Assembly: GCF_001653515.1 (NCBI RefSeq)
Contig: NZ_LYOY01000040.1
Coordinates: forward strand, 992,001 to 1,056,000
Direction of reading: 5' to 3'
Length of the DNA: 64,000 bases
Source of the DNA: Streptomyces sp. ERV7
GTDB taxonomy: Bacteria > Actinomycetota > Actinomycetes > Streptomycetales > Streptomycetaceae
The notes under the pieces are model-generated. The model saw only the letters and a program-made list of their open reading frames with translations. It did no database searches and had not been told where the DNA came from. The position numbers and the translations under genes were made by a program. Of the stretch, positions 9,051 through 17,435 are shown piece after piece; the stretch's first letter is position 1; the number at the start of each line of letters is the position of its first letter.

Positions 9051-10301
9051 GTGTCGAGCAGGAACACGCTGTTCACGGCCGACCGGACCGTGCCCGCACT
9101 GATCGTGAAGATCGGGAGCTATCCGCTGCACCACGGCGGCGTCGGCGCCATCCGCAGCCTCGGCAGGCTCGGAGTGCCGATGTACGCGATCACCGAGGAC
9201 CGCTGGACGCCCGCCGCGCACTCGCGCTATCTGCGCCGCGCCTTCGCCTGGCCCACCACCGGCCGCGAGGACCCGGACGCCCTGGTCGAGGGGCTGCTGC
9301 GGATCGGGCGGCGGATCGGCCGCCCGGCCGTGCTGGTGCCGACCGACGACGAGGCGGCGGTGCTGATCGCCGAGCACCGCAAGGAGCTCGACGGGCCGTT
9401 CCTCTTCCCGTCAGTGGAGCCGGAGTTACCCCGCAGGCTCGCCAGCAAGCGCGGGCTGCACGAGCTGTGCGTCGAGCACGGCGTGCCCTCGCCCGCGTCC
9501 GCCTTCCCCGACACCTATGAGGACGTCGAGGACTTCGCGCGACACGCCCGCTTCCCGCTGGTCGCCAAGAACCGCGAGGCGTTCGTGCGGCGCGAGCGGC
9601 CCGCGGTGCACGGCACCACCCGGGTGCGGAGCGCCGCGCACCTGCTCGCCCTCGCCCGCGGGTGGGGTGAGCGGCCGGGCGTGATCCTCCAGGAGTACCT
9701 TCCGCGCGAGGAGGCCGAGGACTGGATCGTCCACGCCTACTTCGACGAGAACGCGGCGCCGCTGGCGATGTTCACCGGGGTCAAGGTCCGCTCCTGGCCG
9801 CCGCACGCGGGGATGACCGCCACCGCGTACGTCGTCGACAACCCGGAACTGGCGCTGCTGGTCGAGCAGTTCGTCAAGCGGATCGGGTTCAGCGGGATCG
9901 CCGACCTCGATCTGCGCTTCGACCGGCGCGACGGCCGGTACAAGATGCTCGACTTCAACCCGAGGATGGGCGCCCAGTTCCGCCTCTTCGAGAGCGCGGC
10001 GGGCATCGACGTGGTCCGCGCCCAGCATCTGCACCTCACCGGGCGGGCGGTCCCCGAGGGCGAGCAGCGGGCCGGGCGGCGCTATGTCGTCGAGAACATC
10101 GACCTGCCCGCGCTGCTGGCCTACCGGCGCAGCGGCTACACCACCCCGCACGCGCCCGCGCGCCCCCGTGGCACCGAGCTGGCGTGGCTCGCCCGGGACG
10201 ACCCGAGGCCGTTCTTCACCATGCTCGCCCGCTTCGTACGGCCGGGGGCCGAGCACCTGTACCAGCTGTGGCGGAGCTCCCGCCGCGCGATCGCCGAGTA
10301 G
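9051..10301 (+). CDS. ATP-grasp carboxylate-amine (or thiol) ligase-like protein
   Basis: This is a predicted ATP-grasp enzyme, of the family that activates a carboxylate as an acyl phosphate and joins it to an amine or thiol; its substrate is unknown. Visible features are an N-terminal preATP-grasp fold (VKIGSYPLHHGGVGAIRSLG), the nucleotide-binding region with FPLVAKNREAF and VILQEYLPREEAEDWIVHAYF, and a metal-binding end ADLDLRFDRRDGRYKMLDFNPRMGAQFRLFE with the conserved Asp and Asn. I chose GTG 9051 after GGGGGGACT; GTG 9030 in the same frame is possible. It is followed 68 bases later by a flavin oxidoreductase on the same strand, so the two probably form one operon of unknown product. 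Confidence 0.8.
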   Translation: MSSRNTLFTADRTVPALIVKIGSYPLHHGGVGAIRSLGRLGVPMYAITEDRWTPAAHSRYLRRAFAWPTTGREDPDALVEGLLRIGRRIGRPAVLVPTDDEAAVLIAEHRKELDGPFLFPSVEPELPRRLASKRGLHELCVEHGVPSPASAFPDTYEDVEDFARHARFPLVAKNREAFVRRERPAVHGTTRVRSAAHLLALARGWGERPGVILQEYLPREEAEDWIVHAYFDENAAPLAMFTGVKVRSWPPHAGMTATAYVVDNPELALLVEQFVKRIGFSGIADLDLRFDRRDGRYKMLDFNPRMGAQFRLFESAAGIDVVRAQHLHLTGRAVPEGEQRAGRRYVVENIDLPALLAYRRSGYTTPHAPARPRGTELAWLARDDPRPFFTMLARFVRPGAEHLYQLWRSSRRAIAE

Positions 10302-10369
10302 CCGAGCGGCGAGAGCGGAGCGGGCGCGACCCGCGCCCGTGCGCACCACCCTGGGGAGGGGACCTTCAC

Positions 10370-11569
10370 GTGATTCGTCCGGTAGCTGTCATCGGGGCGG
10401 GGCCCTACGGTCTGTCCACCGCCGCGCATCTGCGCGGACGCGGCCTCCCGGTCCGCGTCTTCGGCTCGCCCATGGTGAGCTGGCGCGCGCACATGCCCGC
10501 GGGCATGGTCCTCAAGTCGACCCCTGCCGCGTCCAGCCTCGACGCGCCCCAACCCGGCCACACCCTGGTCGACTTCTGCGCCGACACCGGGACCCGGCGC
10601 TACGAGTCGGACTGGGACCTCATCCCGGTCGAGGACTTCGCGGCGTACGGGCAGTGGTTCGCGCGGAAGCTGCTGCCGGACCTGGAGGACGTACGGGTGG
10701 TCTCGGTGGACCGCACCGGGGCGGGCCACTTCGCGCTGAAGCTGGACTCCGGCGAGACGTTCGAGGCGCGCGCGGTGGTGGTCGCGACCGGGCTCGCCGG
10801 GCTGGCCCGGATGCCGCGCGAGCTGGCGGCCGCCGTCCCCGACGGCCCGTCCGCCACCGGCCCCGTCTCGCACGCCTCGCAGCACACCGACCTGACCCGC
10901 TTCGCCGGGCGCGAGGTGCTGGTCGTGGGCGCGGGCCAGTCGGCCGTCGAGAGCGCGGTGCTGATGGCGGAGGCGGGCGCGAGCGTACGGATCGTGGCGC
11001 GCCGGACCGGGGCCGTCCGCTTCGGTGCCGCCCCCGACCGGCAGCCCCGGCTCAGCCCCGGCTCGCCGTTCGGCCGCGCCTGGTCGCTGTACGCCTTCTC
11101 GTACCACGCCACCCACTTCCGCCATCTGCCCGCGCCCGCCCGGCACCACCTGGTGCGCCGGGTGCTCGGCCCGCTGGGCGCGTGGTGGCTGCGCGACCGG
11201 TTCACCGGACGGGTCGCGGTGACCGACGGCCGCCGGGTGGTCCGCGCGCGCGTCGAGTCGGGCCGCCCCGTCCTGACACTCAGCGGCGGCACCGGCGCCC
11301 AGCGCGAACTGGCCGCCGACCATGTGATGGCGGCGACCGGCTACCGCATGGACGTGGCCGCCCTCGGCTACCTCGGCCCGGGTCTGCGCACCCAGCTCGC
11401 CACCTCGCGGGGCGCGCCGGTGCTCGACGCCGGGTACCGCTCGACGGTGCCCGGCCTGTACTTCACGGGCCTGCCGGCCGCCTCCTCGTTCGGGCCGGTG
11501 ATGCGGTTCGTGTGCGGGACGGAGTACGCCTCGCCCCGGCTCGCGGCGTCGGTGGCGGCGGGCGGCTGA
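10370..11569 (+). CDS. FAD-dependent NAD(P)-binding oxidoreductase (flavin monooxygenase-like)
   Basis: A two-dinucleotide-binding-domain flavoprotein with an N-terminal FAD motif VAVIGAGPYGLSTAAHL (residues about 5-21), a second nucleotide motif VLVVGAGQSAVESAVLMAEAG (about 183-203), and the C-terminal ATGYRMDVAALGYL signature typical of NMO/FMO-like enzymes. Start GTG 10370 follows GGGGAGGGGA. It probably works with the preceding ATP-grasp gene, but nothing here reveals the substrate. The match to N-hydroxylating or Baeyer-Villiger enzymes is only at fold level. Confidence 0.78.
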   Translation: MIRPVAVIGAGPYGLSTAAHLRGRGLPVRVFGSPMVSWRAHMPAGMVLKSTPAASSLDAPQPGHTLVDFCADTGTRRYESDWDLIPVEDFAAYGQWFARKLLPDLEDVRVVSVDRTGAGHFALKLDSGETFEARAVVVATGLAGLARMPRELAAAVPDGPSATGPVSHASQHTDLTRFAGREVLVVGAGQSAVESAVLMAEAGASVRIVARRTGAVRFGAAPDRQPRLSPGSPFGRAWSLYAFSYHATHFRHLPAPARHHLVRRVLGPLGAWWLRDRFTGRVAVTDGRRVVRARVESGRPVLTLSGGTGAQRELAADHVMAATGYRMDVAALGYLGPGLRTQLATSRGAPVLDAGYRSTVPGLYFTGLPAASSFGPVMRFVCGTEYASPRLAASVAAGG

Positions 11570-11586
11570 AGGGGGCGGGGACGGGG

Positions 11587-13584
11587 TCAGCCCGCCGTCC
11601 GGGGGATGCGCTTCTCCCACGTCCGGTGGAAGACGATCTCGCCGCCGTCCCGGCACACCACCTCGTCCGAGGTGAGGAAGTCCGCCGCGTCGCAGGCGAT
11701 CTCGGACCGGGTGGTGATGGTGACGTCCCAGGCGAGCTCCGGCCGGTGCAGCCGGATCGTCCGGTCCGCGCGGGTGCGCGCGGACTGCGGGTCCGCCTCG
11801 TCGATCGTGTACGTCTCCAGGGCGTCCTCGGTGAGTTCCAGACCGTCGGGGTAGACCCGTGTACCGCCGTGGCGCGGGACCACTTCGAGGCGCCACTCGC
11901 CCTTGGCGACATCGCGGACGACCAGCCGCCGGGGCCGGGGCTCGTCCAGCGGCTCGGGATGAACCACGCCCAGCGGCGCCGACTGCTCCGGCTCCTCGAA
12001 GGCGATCGCGTCGGCCGTCCGCTCCCGTACCGGCAGGCTCAGCGAGCTGCCCTGGGGGACGAGCGTGAAGCCCACCGAGTCCGCCTGCGGCCAGATCCAC
12101 GGCCAGTACGCCGAGGAGACCGCCAGGCGGACCCGGTGGCCCGGCGGGAAGCTGTGGCCGGCGCCGTTGAGGGGAAACGTCACGTCCTGGGTGGCGCCCA
12201 GCGGCCAGGCGTCCACGCGCTCCTGTCCCTCGCGCGCGGACAGATTGAGTACGCCCCGGGTGACCAGCGTGGACGAGCCGTCCGGCGCCACGTCGCAGAG
12301 CCGCGCGACCGCCTGCCCGAACGGCACGTCCATCCGCAGCCGCAGCGTCACCTCCGGGCGCCCCAGGACCTCCAGCGGCGGCCCCTCGTCCGGCACCGCG
12401 AAGTCGAACGCCGCCGAGTGCGCGTCCTCGGCGCGCTGGTCCGGCGGCAGGTCGCCGTCGTCGCCGCACGGCAGGAAGCGGCCCGCGTCCAGGCCGGTGT
12501 GCTGCGGCGAGTCGACCCGGACCGGGTCGCCGCCCAGCGCGTACGGGACCGGGGTGACATGGGGTGAGGGCCAGGCCGGGTCGCCGACCCAGCGGCCGGG
12601 CAACTCCTCGTACACCGTGGCGGGCCGGTGCGAGTCGCTGATCCAGGAGCGCAGCAGCGGCTCGTCCATGACCCCGCTGTCCTGGCCCCTGAGCCAGTGG
12701 TCCCACCAGCGCAGCGTCTCCTGGAGGAAGCCGACGGCCGGGCCGGGCGGGCGCCCCCGGTCCGGGTACTGGTGCGGCCACGGCCCGATCAGCCCGCGCA
12801 CCCGGTCGGCGGGCAGCCGCTCCACCAGACGCAGCACGGTGTCCCGGTGCGGGTCGTGCCAGCCGCCCACCGCGAGCACGGCGGCGCCGATCGCCCCGTA
12901 GTCCTCTCGGACACTGCCGCGCTCCCAGTGGTCGTCGCGGATCTGGTGCGCCAGCCAGGTGTGGACGGACGGCTCCATGGACTCCAGCCGGGCCAGCCAC
13001 ATCTCCCGCCACCGCTCGCCCACGTACGCGGGGTCCGGCGGGCGGGCCGCGAACGCCGGCGTCGTCGCCGCCCGGGCGTGCATGCCCGCGGCGAGGACGG
13101 AACCTCCCAGGTAGTGCCCGTCGTTGTCATAGCGGTCGTCCGACGAGCAGACCGCGACGACCGCCTTGAGCGGCCCGGGCGCGAGGGCCGCGATCCTGAG
13201 TGAGGTGAGGCCGCCCCAGGAGATCCCGAACATGCCGACCCCGCCGTCGCACCAGGGCCGCGCGGCGAGCCAGTCGAGGACCGCGACCCCGTCCGCGAGC
13301 CGCCGCTCGTCGTACGTGTCGCCCGGCAGGCCCTCGCTGTTGCCGTGCCCGCGCACATCGACGCGTACGGAGGCGTAGCCGTGCCCCGCGTACCAGGGAT
13401 GGCGCTGCCCATCGCGCGGTGCGGTCGAGTCGGTGAGCCGGTGCGGCAGATACTCAAGCAGCGCCGGTACCGGCTCCTCGGTCACCGGGCGCCAGATCCG
13501 GGCGTACAACCGCGTCCCGTCCGGGAGCGGAATCTGAACGTCCGCGCGCGTGGTCTCGTACGGGAAGTCGGTGCGGATCCGCAT
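11587..13584 (-). CDS. CocE/NonD family acyl hydrolase (X-Pro dipeptidyl-peptidase type)
   Basis: An alpha/beta hydrolase of the CocE/NonD family, which contains cocaine esterase-like and X-Pro dipeptidyl-peptidase-like serine hydrolases. It has the opening IPLPDGTRLYARIWRPV, the oxyanion-region RVDVRGHGNSEGLPG, and the nucleophile elbow FGISWGGL with the catalytic Ser. The C-terminal half is the jelly-roll lectin-like domain (GHRVRLAVSSAYWPWIWPQ). The predicted length is 665 residues from ATG 13584, which has a GAGGGG site about 10 bases upstream. An ATG at 13650 would add 22 residues but has poor spacing to a binding site. It diverges from the polyprenyl synthase at 13820. Confidence 0.85.
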   Translation of the reverse strand: MRIRTDFPYETTRADVQIPLPDGTRLYARIWRPVTEEPVPALLEYLPHRLTDSTAPRDGQRHPWYAGHGYASVRVDVRGHGNSEGLPGDTYDERRLADGVAVLDWLAARPWCDGGVGMFGISWGGLTSLRIAALAPGPLKAVVAVCSSDDRYDNDGHYLGGSVLAAGMHARAATTPAFAARPPDPAYVGERWREMWLARLESMEPSVHTWLAHQIRDDHWERGSVREDYGAIGAAVLAVGGWHDPHRDTVLRLVERLPADRVRGLIGPWPHQYPDRGRPPGPAVGFLQETLRWWDHWLRGQDSGVMDEPLLRSWISDSHRPATVYEELPGRWVGDPAWPSPHVTPVPYALGGDPVRVDSPQHTGLDAGRFLPCGDDGDLPPDQRAEDAHSAAFDFAVPDEGPPLEVLGRPEVTLRLRMDVPFGQAVARLCDVAPDGSSTLVTRGVLNLSAREGQERVDAWPLGATQDVTFPLNGAGHSFPPGHRVRLAVSSAYWPWIWPQADSVGFTLVPQGSSLSLPVRERTADAIAFEEPEQSAPLGVVHPEPLDEPRPRRLVVRDVAKGEWRLEVVPRHGGTRVYPDGLELTEDALETYTIDEADPQSARTRADRTIRLHRPELAWDVTITTRSEIACDAADFLTSDEVVCRDGGEIVFHRTWEKRIPRTAG

Positions 13585-13819
13585 GGTCAGCCACCCCTCG
13601 GCGCCGGGGCCGGTCACGGTGTCGGTGATTGTCTCCGACAAAAGGTCCATTCCTGATGGTATGAGCTGATCACGAACATACCGGGGTGTATCGGGCTGTG
13701 CGCGAGGGGTGACGGGAAGGCGCCAGCGGTGATCGAACAACGACCGGATACGCTGACTTGAGTGAAGGCAGCGACACATCGACAATCCGTGTGATCGTCA
13801 GCAGACAGGAGTACCCCTC

Positions 13820-14830
13820 GTGACCGTCGTCGGGCCGTTCGGGCTGAGCGTGCGGGACCAGGCTCTTGAAGCCGATGTCCAGACCGGATTGGCGGCAGTC
13901 GAGGCGGGCCTGCTCGACGCCACCAAGAGCGAGGTCCCCTTCATCACGGAGGCCGCGCAGCACCTCGTGCGCGCGGGCGGCAAACGCTTCCGGCCGCTGC
14001 TCGTGATGCTCGCCGCGCAGTTCGGCGACCCCTACGCGCCGGGTGTCGTGCCCTCGGCCGTGGTCGTCGAGCTCACGCATCTGGCGACGCTCTACCACGA
14101 CGACGTCATGGACGAGGCCGAGGTGCGGCGCGGGGTGCCCAGCGCCAACGTCCGCTGGGGCAACTCGGTCGCGGTCCTCACCGGCGACTTCCTGTTCGCC
14201 CGGGCCTCGCACATACTGGCCGACCTGGGCCCGGAGGCCGTACGGATCCAGGCCGAGGCGTTCGAACGGCTGGTCACCGGCCAGATCCTGGAGACCGCGG
14301 GCCCGCGCGACGGCCGCGACCCGGTGGACCACTACCTCGACGTGCTCGCGGGCAAGACCGGCTCGCTGGTGGCTGTCTCCGGCCGGTTCGGCGCGATGAT
14401 GTCCGGCGCCGACGAGTCGGTCGTGGACATCCTCACGCAGTACGGCGAGCGGCTCGGCACCGCGTTCCAGCTGGCCGACGACGTGCTGGACATCGCCAGC
14501 GACTCGCACGAGTCCGGCAAGACCCCCGGCACCGACCTGCGCGAGGGCATCCCCACGCTGCCGGTCCTGCACCTGCGGGCGCAGGCGGCGCAGTACGGCC
14601 GCCCGGACGACCTGGAGCTCGTCGCGCTGCTCGACGGCGACCTGACGGACGACGCCCGGCACGCCGAGGCGCTGCGCCGGCTGCGGGTCCACCCGGCGCT
14701 CGAACAGGCCCGCAGGGACACCGTGCGGTACGCGGAGGAGGCCCGCGCCACGCTGGCCCCGCTGCCGGAGTGCTACGCGAAGGCGGCTCTGGAGGAGCTG
14801 TGCGACGCGGTGGTGCACCGCGCGGGCTAG
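13820..14830 (+). CDS. Polyprenyl diphosphate synthase (long-chain trans type)
   Basis: An all-trans isoprenyl diphosphate synthase that extends allylic diphosphates with isopentenyl diphosphate. It has the GGKRFRPLLVMLAA IPP-binding segment (about 52), the first aspartate-rich motif DDVMDEAEVRRG (about 94-98), GDFLFARA, the second aspartate-rich motif FQLADDVLDIASD (about 219-223) and DLREGIPTLPVL. The 336-residue length fits hepta/octaprenyl synthases. Its place close to nuo suggests it makes the menaquinone side chain (inference). GTG 13820 follows AGGAG. Confidence 0.9.
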   Translation: MTVVGPFGLSVRDQALEADVQTGLAAVEAGLLDATKSEVPFITEAAQHLVRAGGKRFRPLLVMLAAQFGDPYAPGVVPSAVVVELTHLATLYHDDVMDEAEVRRGVPSANVRWGNSVAVLTGDFLFARASHILADLGPEAVRIQAEAFERLVTGQILETAGPRDGRDPVDHYLDVLAGKTGSLVAVSGRFGAMMSGADESVVDILTQYGERLGTAFQLADDVLDIASDSHESGKTPGTDLREGIPTLPVLHLRAQAAQYGRPDDLELVALLDGDLTDDARHAEALRRLRVHPALEQARRDTVRYAEEARATLAPLPECYAKAALEELCDAVVHRAG

Positions 14831-14870
14831 GCGCCCGCCTCTTCAGTACCCGAATCCGTAGTGCCCGGAA

Positions 14871-15441
14871 TCAGTACCCGGAGCCGCTCGGCGGGGTGGT
14901 GGTGCCGCCGGAGGTTGTGCCGCCGCCCGTGTCGGCGGTGGCCTTCGCCCCGGTCGGGGTGATCGCGAACCAGGTGCCGCCGGCGCCCTGTCCGTACGCC
15001 TCGCGGGGCTCGTCGTCCTTGGCGTACCGGTAGAGCGGCCAGCCCGCGAGGGTCAGCTGGGTGGTGCCGTCCGGGCGGGCGACCGTGCCGACCAGGGCCT
15101 TGTCGACGCCCTTGACGGTCAGCGCGTCGGTGGCGGGGGCCGGGGGCCAGATCGCGGCACAGGCGGCCAGGCAGTTCGAGTGGGACGGCTTCGCGGTGTC
15201 CTTGTCGAAGCGGTACAGGACGTACCCCTTGCTGTCCGTGACGACGGTGCCGACCTTGTCGACCTGGGTGGCGCTGAGGGTGGGGGGCGGCCGGGTCCGG
15301 GGTCGCGGGGGCCGTCGTGCCGGTCGACGGCTTCTCGGTCTTGCTGCTGCTGTTGTTGCTGCTTCCGCACCCCGTGGCAGCCAGCGCGAGGACGGCGGTC
15401 CCGGCGGCCGCGCCGACGGCGATGCGGTGGACGGTGAGCAT
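14871..15441 (-). pseudogene. Secreted-repeat (YxFxxD-type) lipoprotein, frameshifted
   Basis: The gene starts MLTVHRIAVGAAAGTAVLALAATGCGSS, a lipoprotein signal peptide whose lipobox is AATGC. The frame then drifts into Arg/His-rich nonsense. One base away, the other frame reads LSATQVDKVGTVVTDSKGYV, then LYRFDKDTAKPSHSNC, AACAAIWPPA and WPLYRYAKDDEPREAYGQG, ending GTTTPPSGSGY at a stop at 14871-14873. This is the repeat family of COG4315-type lipoproteins (PF03640). The break sits in a run of six G at 15282-15287 (plus strand); five G would restore one frame. It may be a sequencing error, a phase-variable run or real decay. Confidence 0.75.
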
Positions 15442-15522
15442 GGCGATCCCCTTTGGTGGTGCCGGTTGCTCTCACTCAGGTGTACGGATTCCGGCCCAAA
15501 GCGACTCGAACACCCGATCTGT

Positions 15523-15550
15523 CAATAGTGTGACCCAGGTCACACTATTG
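15523..15550. promoter_or_regulatory. Perfect CRP-like palindrome upstream of the lipoprotein gene
   Basis: Two 13-bp arms (CAATAGTGTGACC and its exact complement) flank a 2-base centre. The core TGTGACCCAGGTCACA fits the CRP/GlxR consensus TGTGA-N6-TCACA exactly. It lies 82 bases upstream of the lipoprotein start (minus strand). Streptomyces encodes a Crp homologue, so this is a candidate Crp operator (inference). Confidence 0.6.
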
Positions 15551-16021
15551 AGTGTCTGGTCACGCTGTGGAGACAGTCGCATACCTGACGAAACAATGGC
15601 GAACCGGAATCAGTGGGGTGCTGTGCCGGCGTCGCCGCCGGGGTGGCCGGGCGGTGGGGGTGCTGCCCGGCGTACGTGCCGGTGCGCGGTCGGCGCGCCG
15701 GCCGCGCCTGAAGGCCGCTCAACCCCGCGGGCGGCCGGATCTGTTGGTCGTGGCGCGGGGGCAACCCCGCCTGGCCTCGACGGAGTTGATGATTCTGACA
15801 GGTACGCGACGTACAACCCCTACTGGTCGGGGGAGGTGTCGAGGGCCCGAGTCATCCCAGAGAGGTACACGAGGTTGCTCCCGAGGGGTGACGCCCGGCG
15901 GCGGCTGATTTGGTCAGATTGAGAACACCACTCCTGACCAATTCGGGTGAGAATGGCGGCGCGGGGTGGACAGAGCGCAGCACTACGGACGGACGCCGCC
16001 GACCACGGAGGTAAGGCACAC
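15551..16021. other. Intergenic stretch with no confident gene
   Basis: About 470 bases lie between the CRP-like palindrome and the ribosome-binding site of the LolA-like gene. An open frame on the plus strand at 15597-15922 (ATG, 108 residues, ending DDSDRYATYNPYWSGEVSRA) has fairly GC-rich third positions but no clear ribosome-binding site and no family I recognise. I do not call it a gene. The promoter for 16022 should lie in the last 100 bases. Confidence 0.4.
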
Positions 16022-17278
16022 ATGGCACCGAACGACAGCGCACACACCACCGAGGAGGCCAGGGACCTCGTCGCGGGCCGCCGCAAGGCCGCGCGGTATC
16101 TGGTTCCGGTCGGGGTGGCGGGGGTGGCGGCCGCGACGATCGGGCTGGTCCCGGCGCTCGCGGCTTCCGGTGACCCCGATCTGCCGAAGATCAGCGCACA
16201 GCAGCTCATCGAGAAGATCGCCGCGTCGGACGCCCAGCAGCTCTCCGGCACGGTGAAGATCAAGACGGACCTGGGCCTTCCGTCCTTCGGCGGCCTCGGC
16301 TCCTTCGCCCCCAAGGGCGGCGGGGGCAAGGGCGGCTCGTCGGCCTCGCCCGACAGCAAGCTGATGGAGCTCGCCTCCGGCTCGCACACCCTGCGGGTCG
16401 CGGCCGACGGCCCGGACAAGCAGAAGCTGTCGGTGCTCGACAAGGCGTCGGAGTACAGCGTCGTCCACAGCGGGGACGACGTGTGGGCGTACGACAGCGC
16501 CTCGAACGAGGTGTACCACTCGAAGCGGGCCGGCGACGGCAAGAAGGAGCTCGGGGGTGGCGCGGCCAAGGGCCACGGCCCCTCGGGCAAGGCCCCGGAG
16601 TCCCTGCCGACCACGCCCAAGGCGCTGGCCGAGCAGGCCCTGAAGTCGGTCGACCCGACCACCTCGGTGACCGTCGACGGCACGTCCCATGTGGCGGGCC
16701 GGGACGCCTACCAGCTGGTGATCAAGCCGAAGCAGTCCGGTTCGACCATCGGTGCGATCCGGATCGCGGTGGACGCGAAGAACGGGGTGCCGCTGAAGTT
16801 CACCCTCGCGCCGTCCGGCGGGGGCAAGGCCGTGATCGACGCGGGCTTCACCAAGGTCGACTTCGGCAAGCCGTCCGCCTCGACCTTCGACTTCACCCCG
16901 CCCAAGGGGGCGAAGGTCACCCAGGACGACGGCAAGGCGCACGAGGGCCGGGGCGACAAGCGGTTCAAGGGCTCCGCCGGCAGCGAGTTCAAGGGCCTCG
17001 ACGTCATCGGGAAGGGCTGGAACTCCATCGCCCGCCTCGACGTTCCAGGAGGTAAGGGCATCCCGTCCGCGCACTCCGGCAAGGGCGGCAAGGGCGATGT
17101 CCCGCCGGAGGCCCAGAAGTTCCTCAACTCGCTGGGCGACAAGGTCACGGGCAAGTTCGGCTCGGGCACGGTCTACAAGACCCGCCTGGTCAACGCGCTG
17201 GTGACGGACGACGGCAAGGTGTTCGTGGGCGCGGTGACCAAGGACGCGCTGGTGAACGCGGCGAACGCGGCGAAGTAG
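16022..17278 (+). CDS. Secreted LolA/DUF2092-like protein
   Basis: A predicted exported protein of 418 residues. After a charged N-terminus (RRKAARY) there is one hydrophobic segment, LVPVGVAGVAAATIGLVPALAA (about residues 25-46), acting as signal or anchor. The rest has beta-rich LolA/RseB-like features (LRVAADGPDKQKLSVLD, VHSGDDVWAYDSASNEVYHSKR, GRDAYQLVIKPKQ, FDFTPPKGAKVTQ), seen in actinobacterial proteins labelled DUF2092 or LolA-like. A Gly/Lys-rich patch (about 97-110) looks disordered. ATG 16022 follows ACGGAGGTAAGG. Its immediate neighbour is an ABC exporter, and the two may be linked in envelope lipid or lipoprotein handling (inference only). Confidence 0.8.
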   Translation: MAPNDSAHTTEEARDLVAGRRKAARYLVPVGVAGVAAATIGLVPALAASGDPDLPKISAQQLIEKIAASDAQQLSGTVKIKTDLGLPSFGGLGSFAPKGGGGKGGSSASPDSKLMELASGSHTLRVAADGPDKQKLSVLDKASEYSVVHSGDDVWAYDSASNEVYHSKRAGDGKKELGGGAAKGHGPSGKAPESLPTTPKALAEQALKSVDPTTSVTVDGTSHVAGRDAYQLVIKPKQSGSTIGAIRIAVDAKNGVPLKFTLAPSGGGKAVIDAGFTKVDFGKPSASTFDFTPPKGAKVTQDDGKAHEGRGDKRFKGSAGSEFKGLDVIGKGWNSIARLDVPGGKGIPSAHSGKGGKGDVPPEAQKFLNSLGDKVTGKFGSGTVYKTRLVNALVTDDGKVFVGAVTKDALVNAANAAK

Positions 17279-17435
17279 CCGAAGCGGCGGGCGTGAGGGG
17301 GGACTCGGGTTCCGGGGAGTTGGGCCCCGGGGACCAGGGTCCCCCTTCGCTCCCCCACCCGTGTGGGCATACGGGAGCACGGTCCGCAGACGAACGGAGG
17401 TCTGGGGCGAAGCGCCAGGCAAGGGAAGGGGCGGG

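Noticed and set aside
10136..13012. 958-codon minus-strand frame across the flavin oxidoreductase and hydrolase genes
   Set aside because: Low-complexity Arg/Gly/Ala-rich translation that covers two well-supported genes in other frames.
15597..15922. Possible 108-residue protein before the LolA-like gene
   Set aside because: No ribosome-binding site and no family resemblance. Only moderately coding-like third positions; kept as an intergenic note.
17329..17344. Small GGGGACC/GGTCCCC stem before the ABC transporter gene
   Set aside because: The stem is only 7 bp with a 2-base loop, which cannot form a normal hairpin. Too weak to call.
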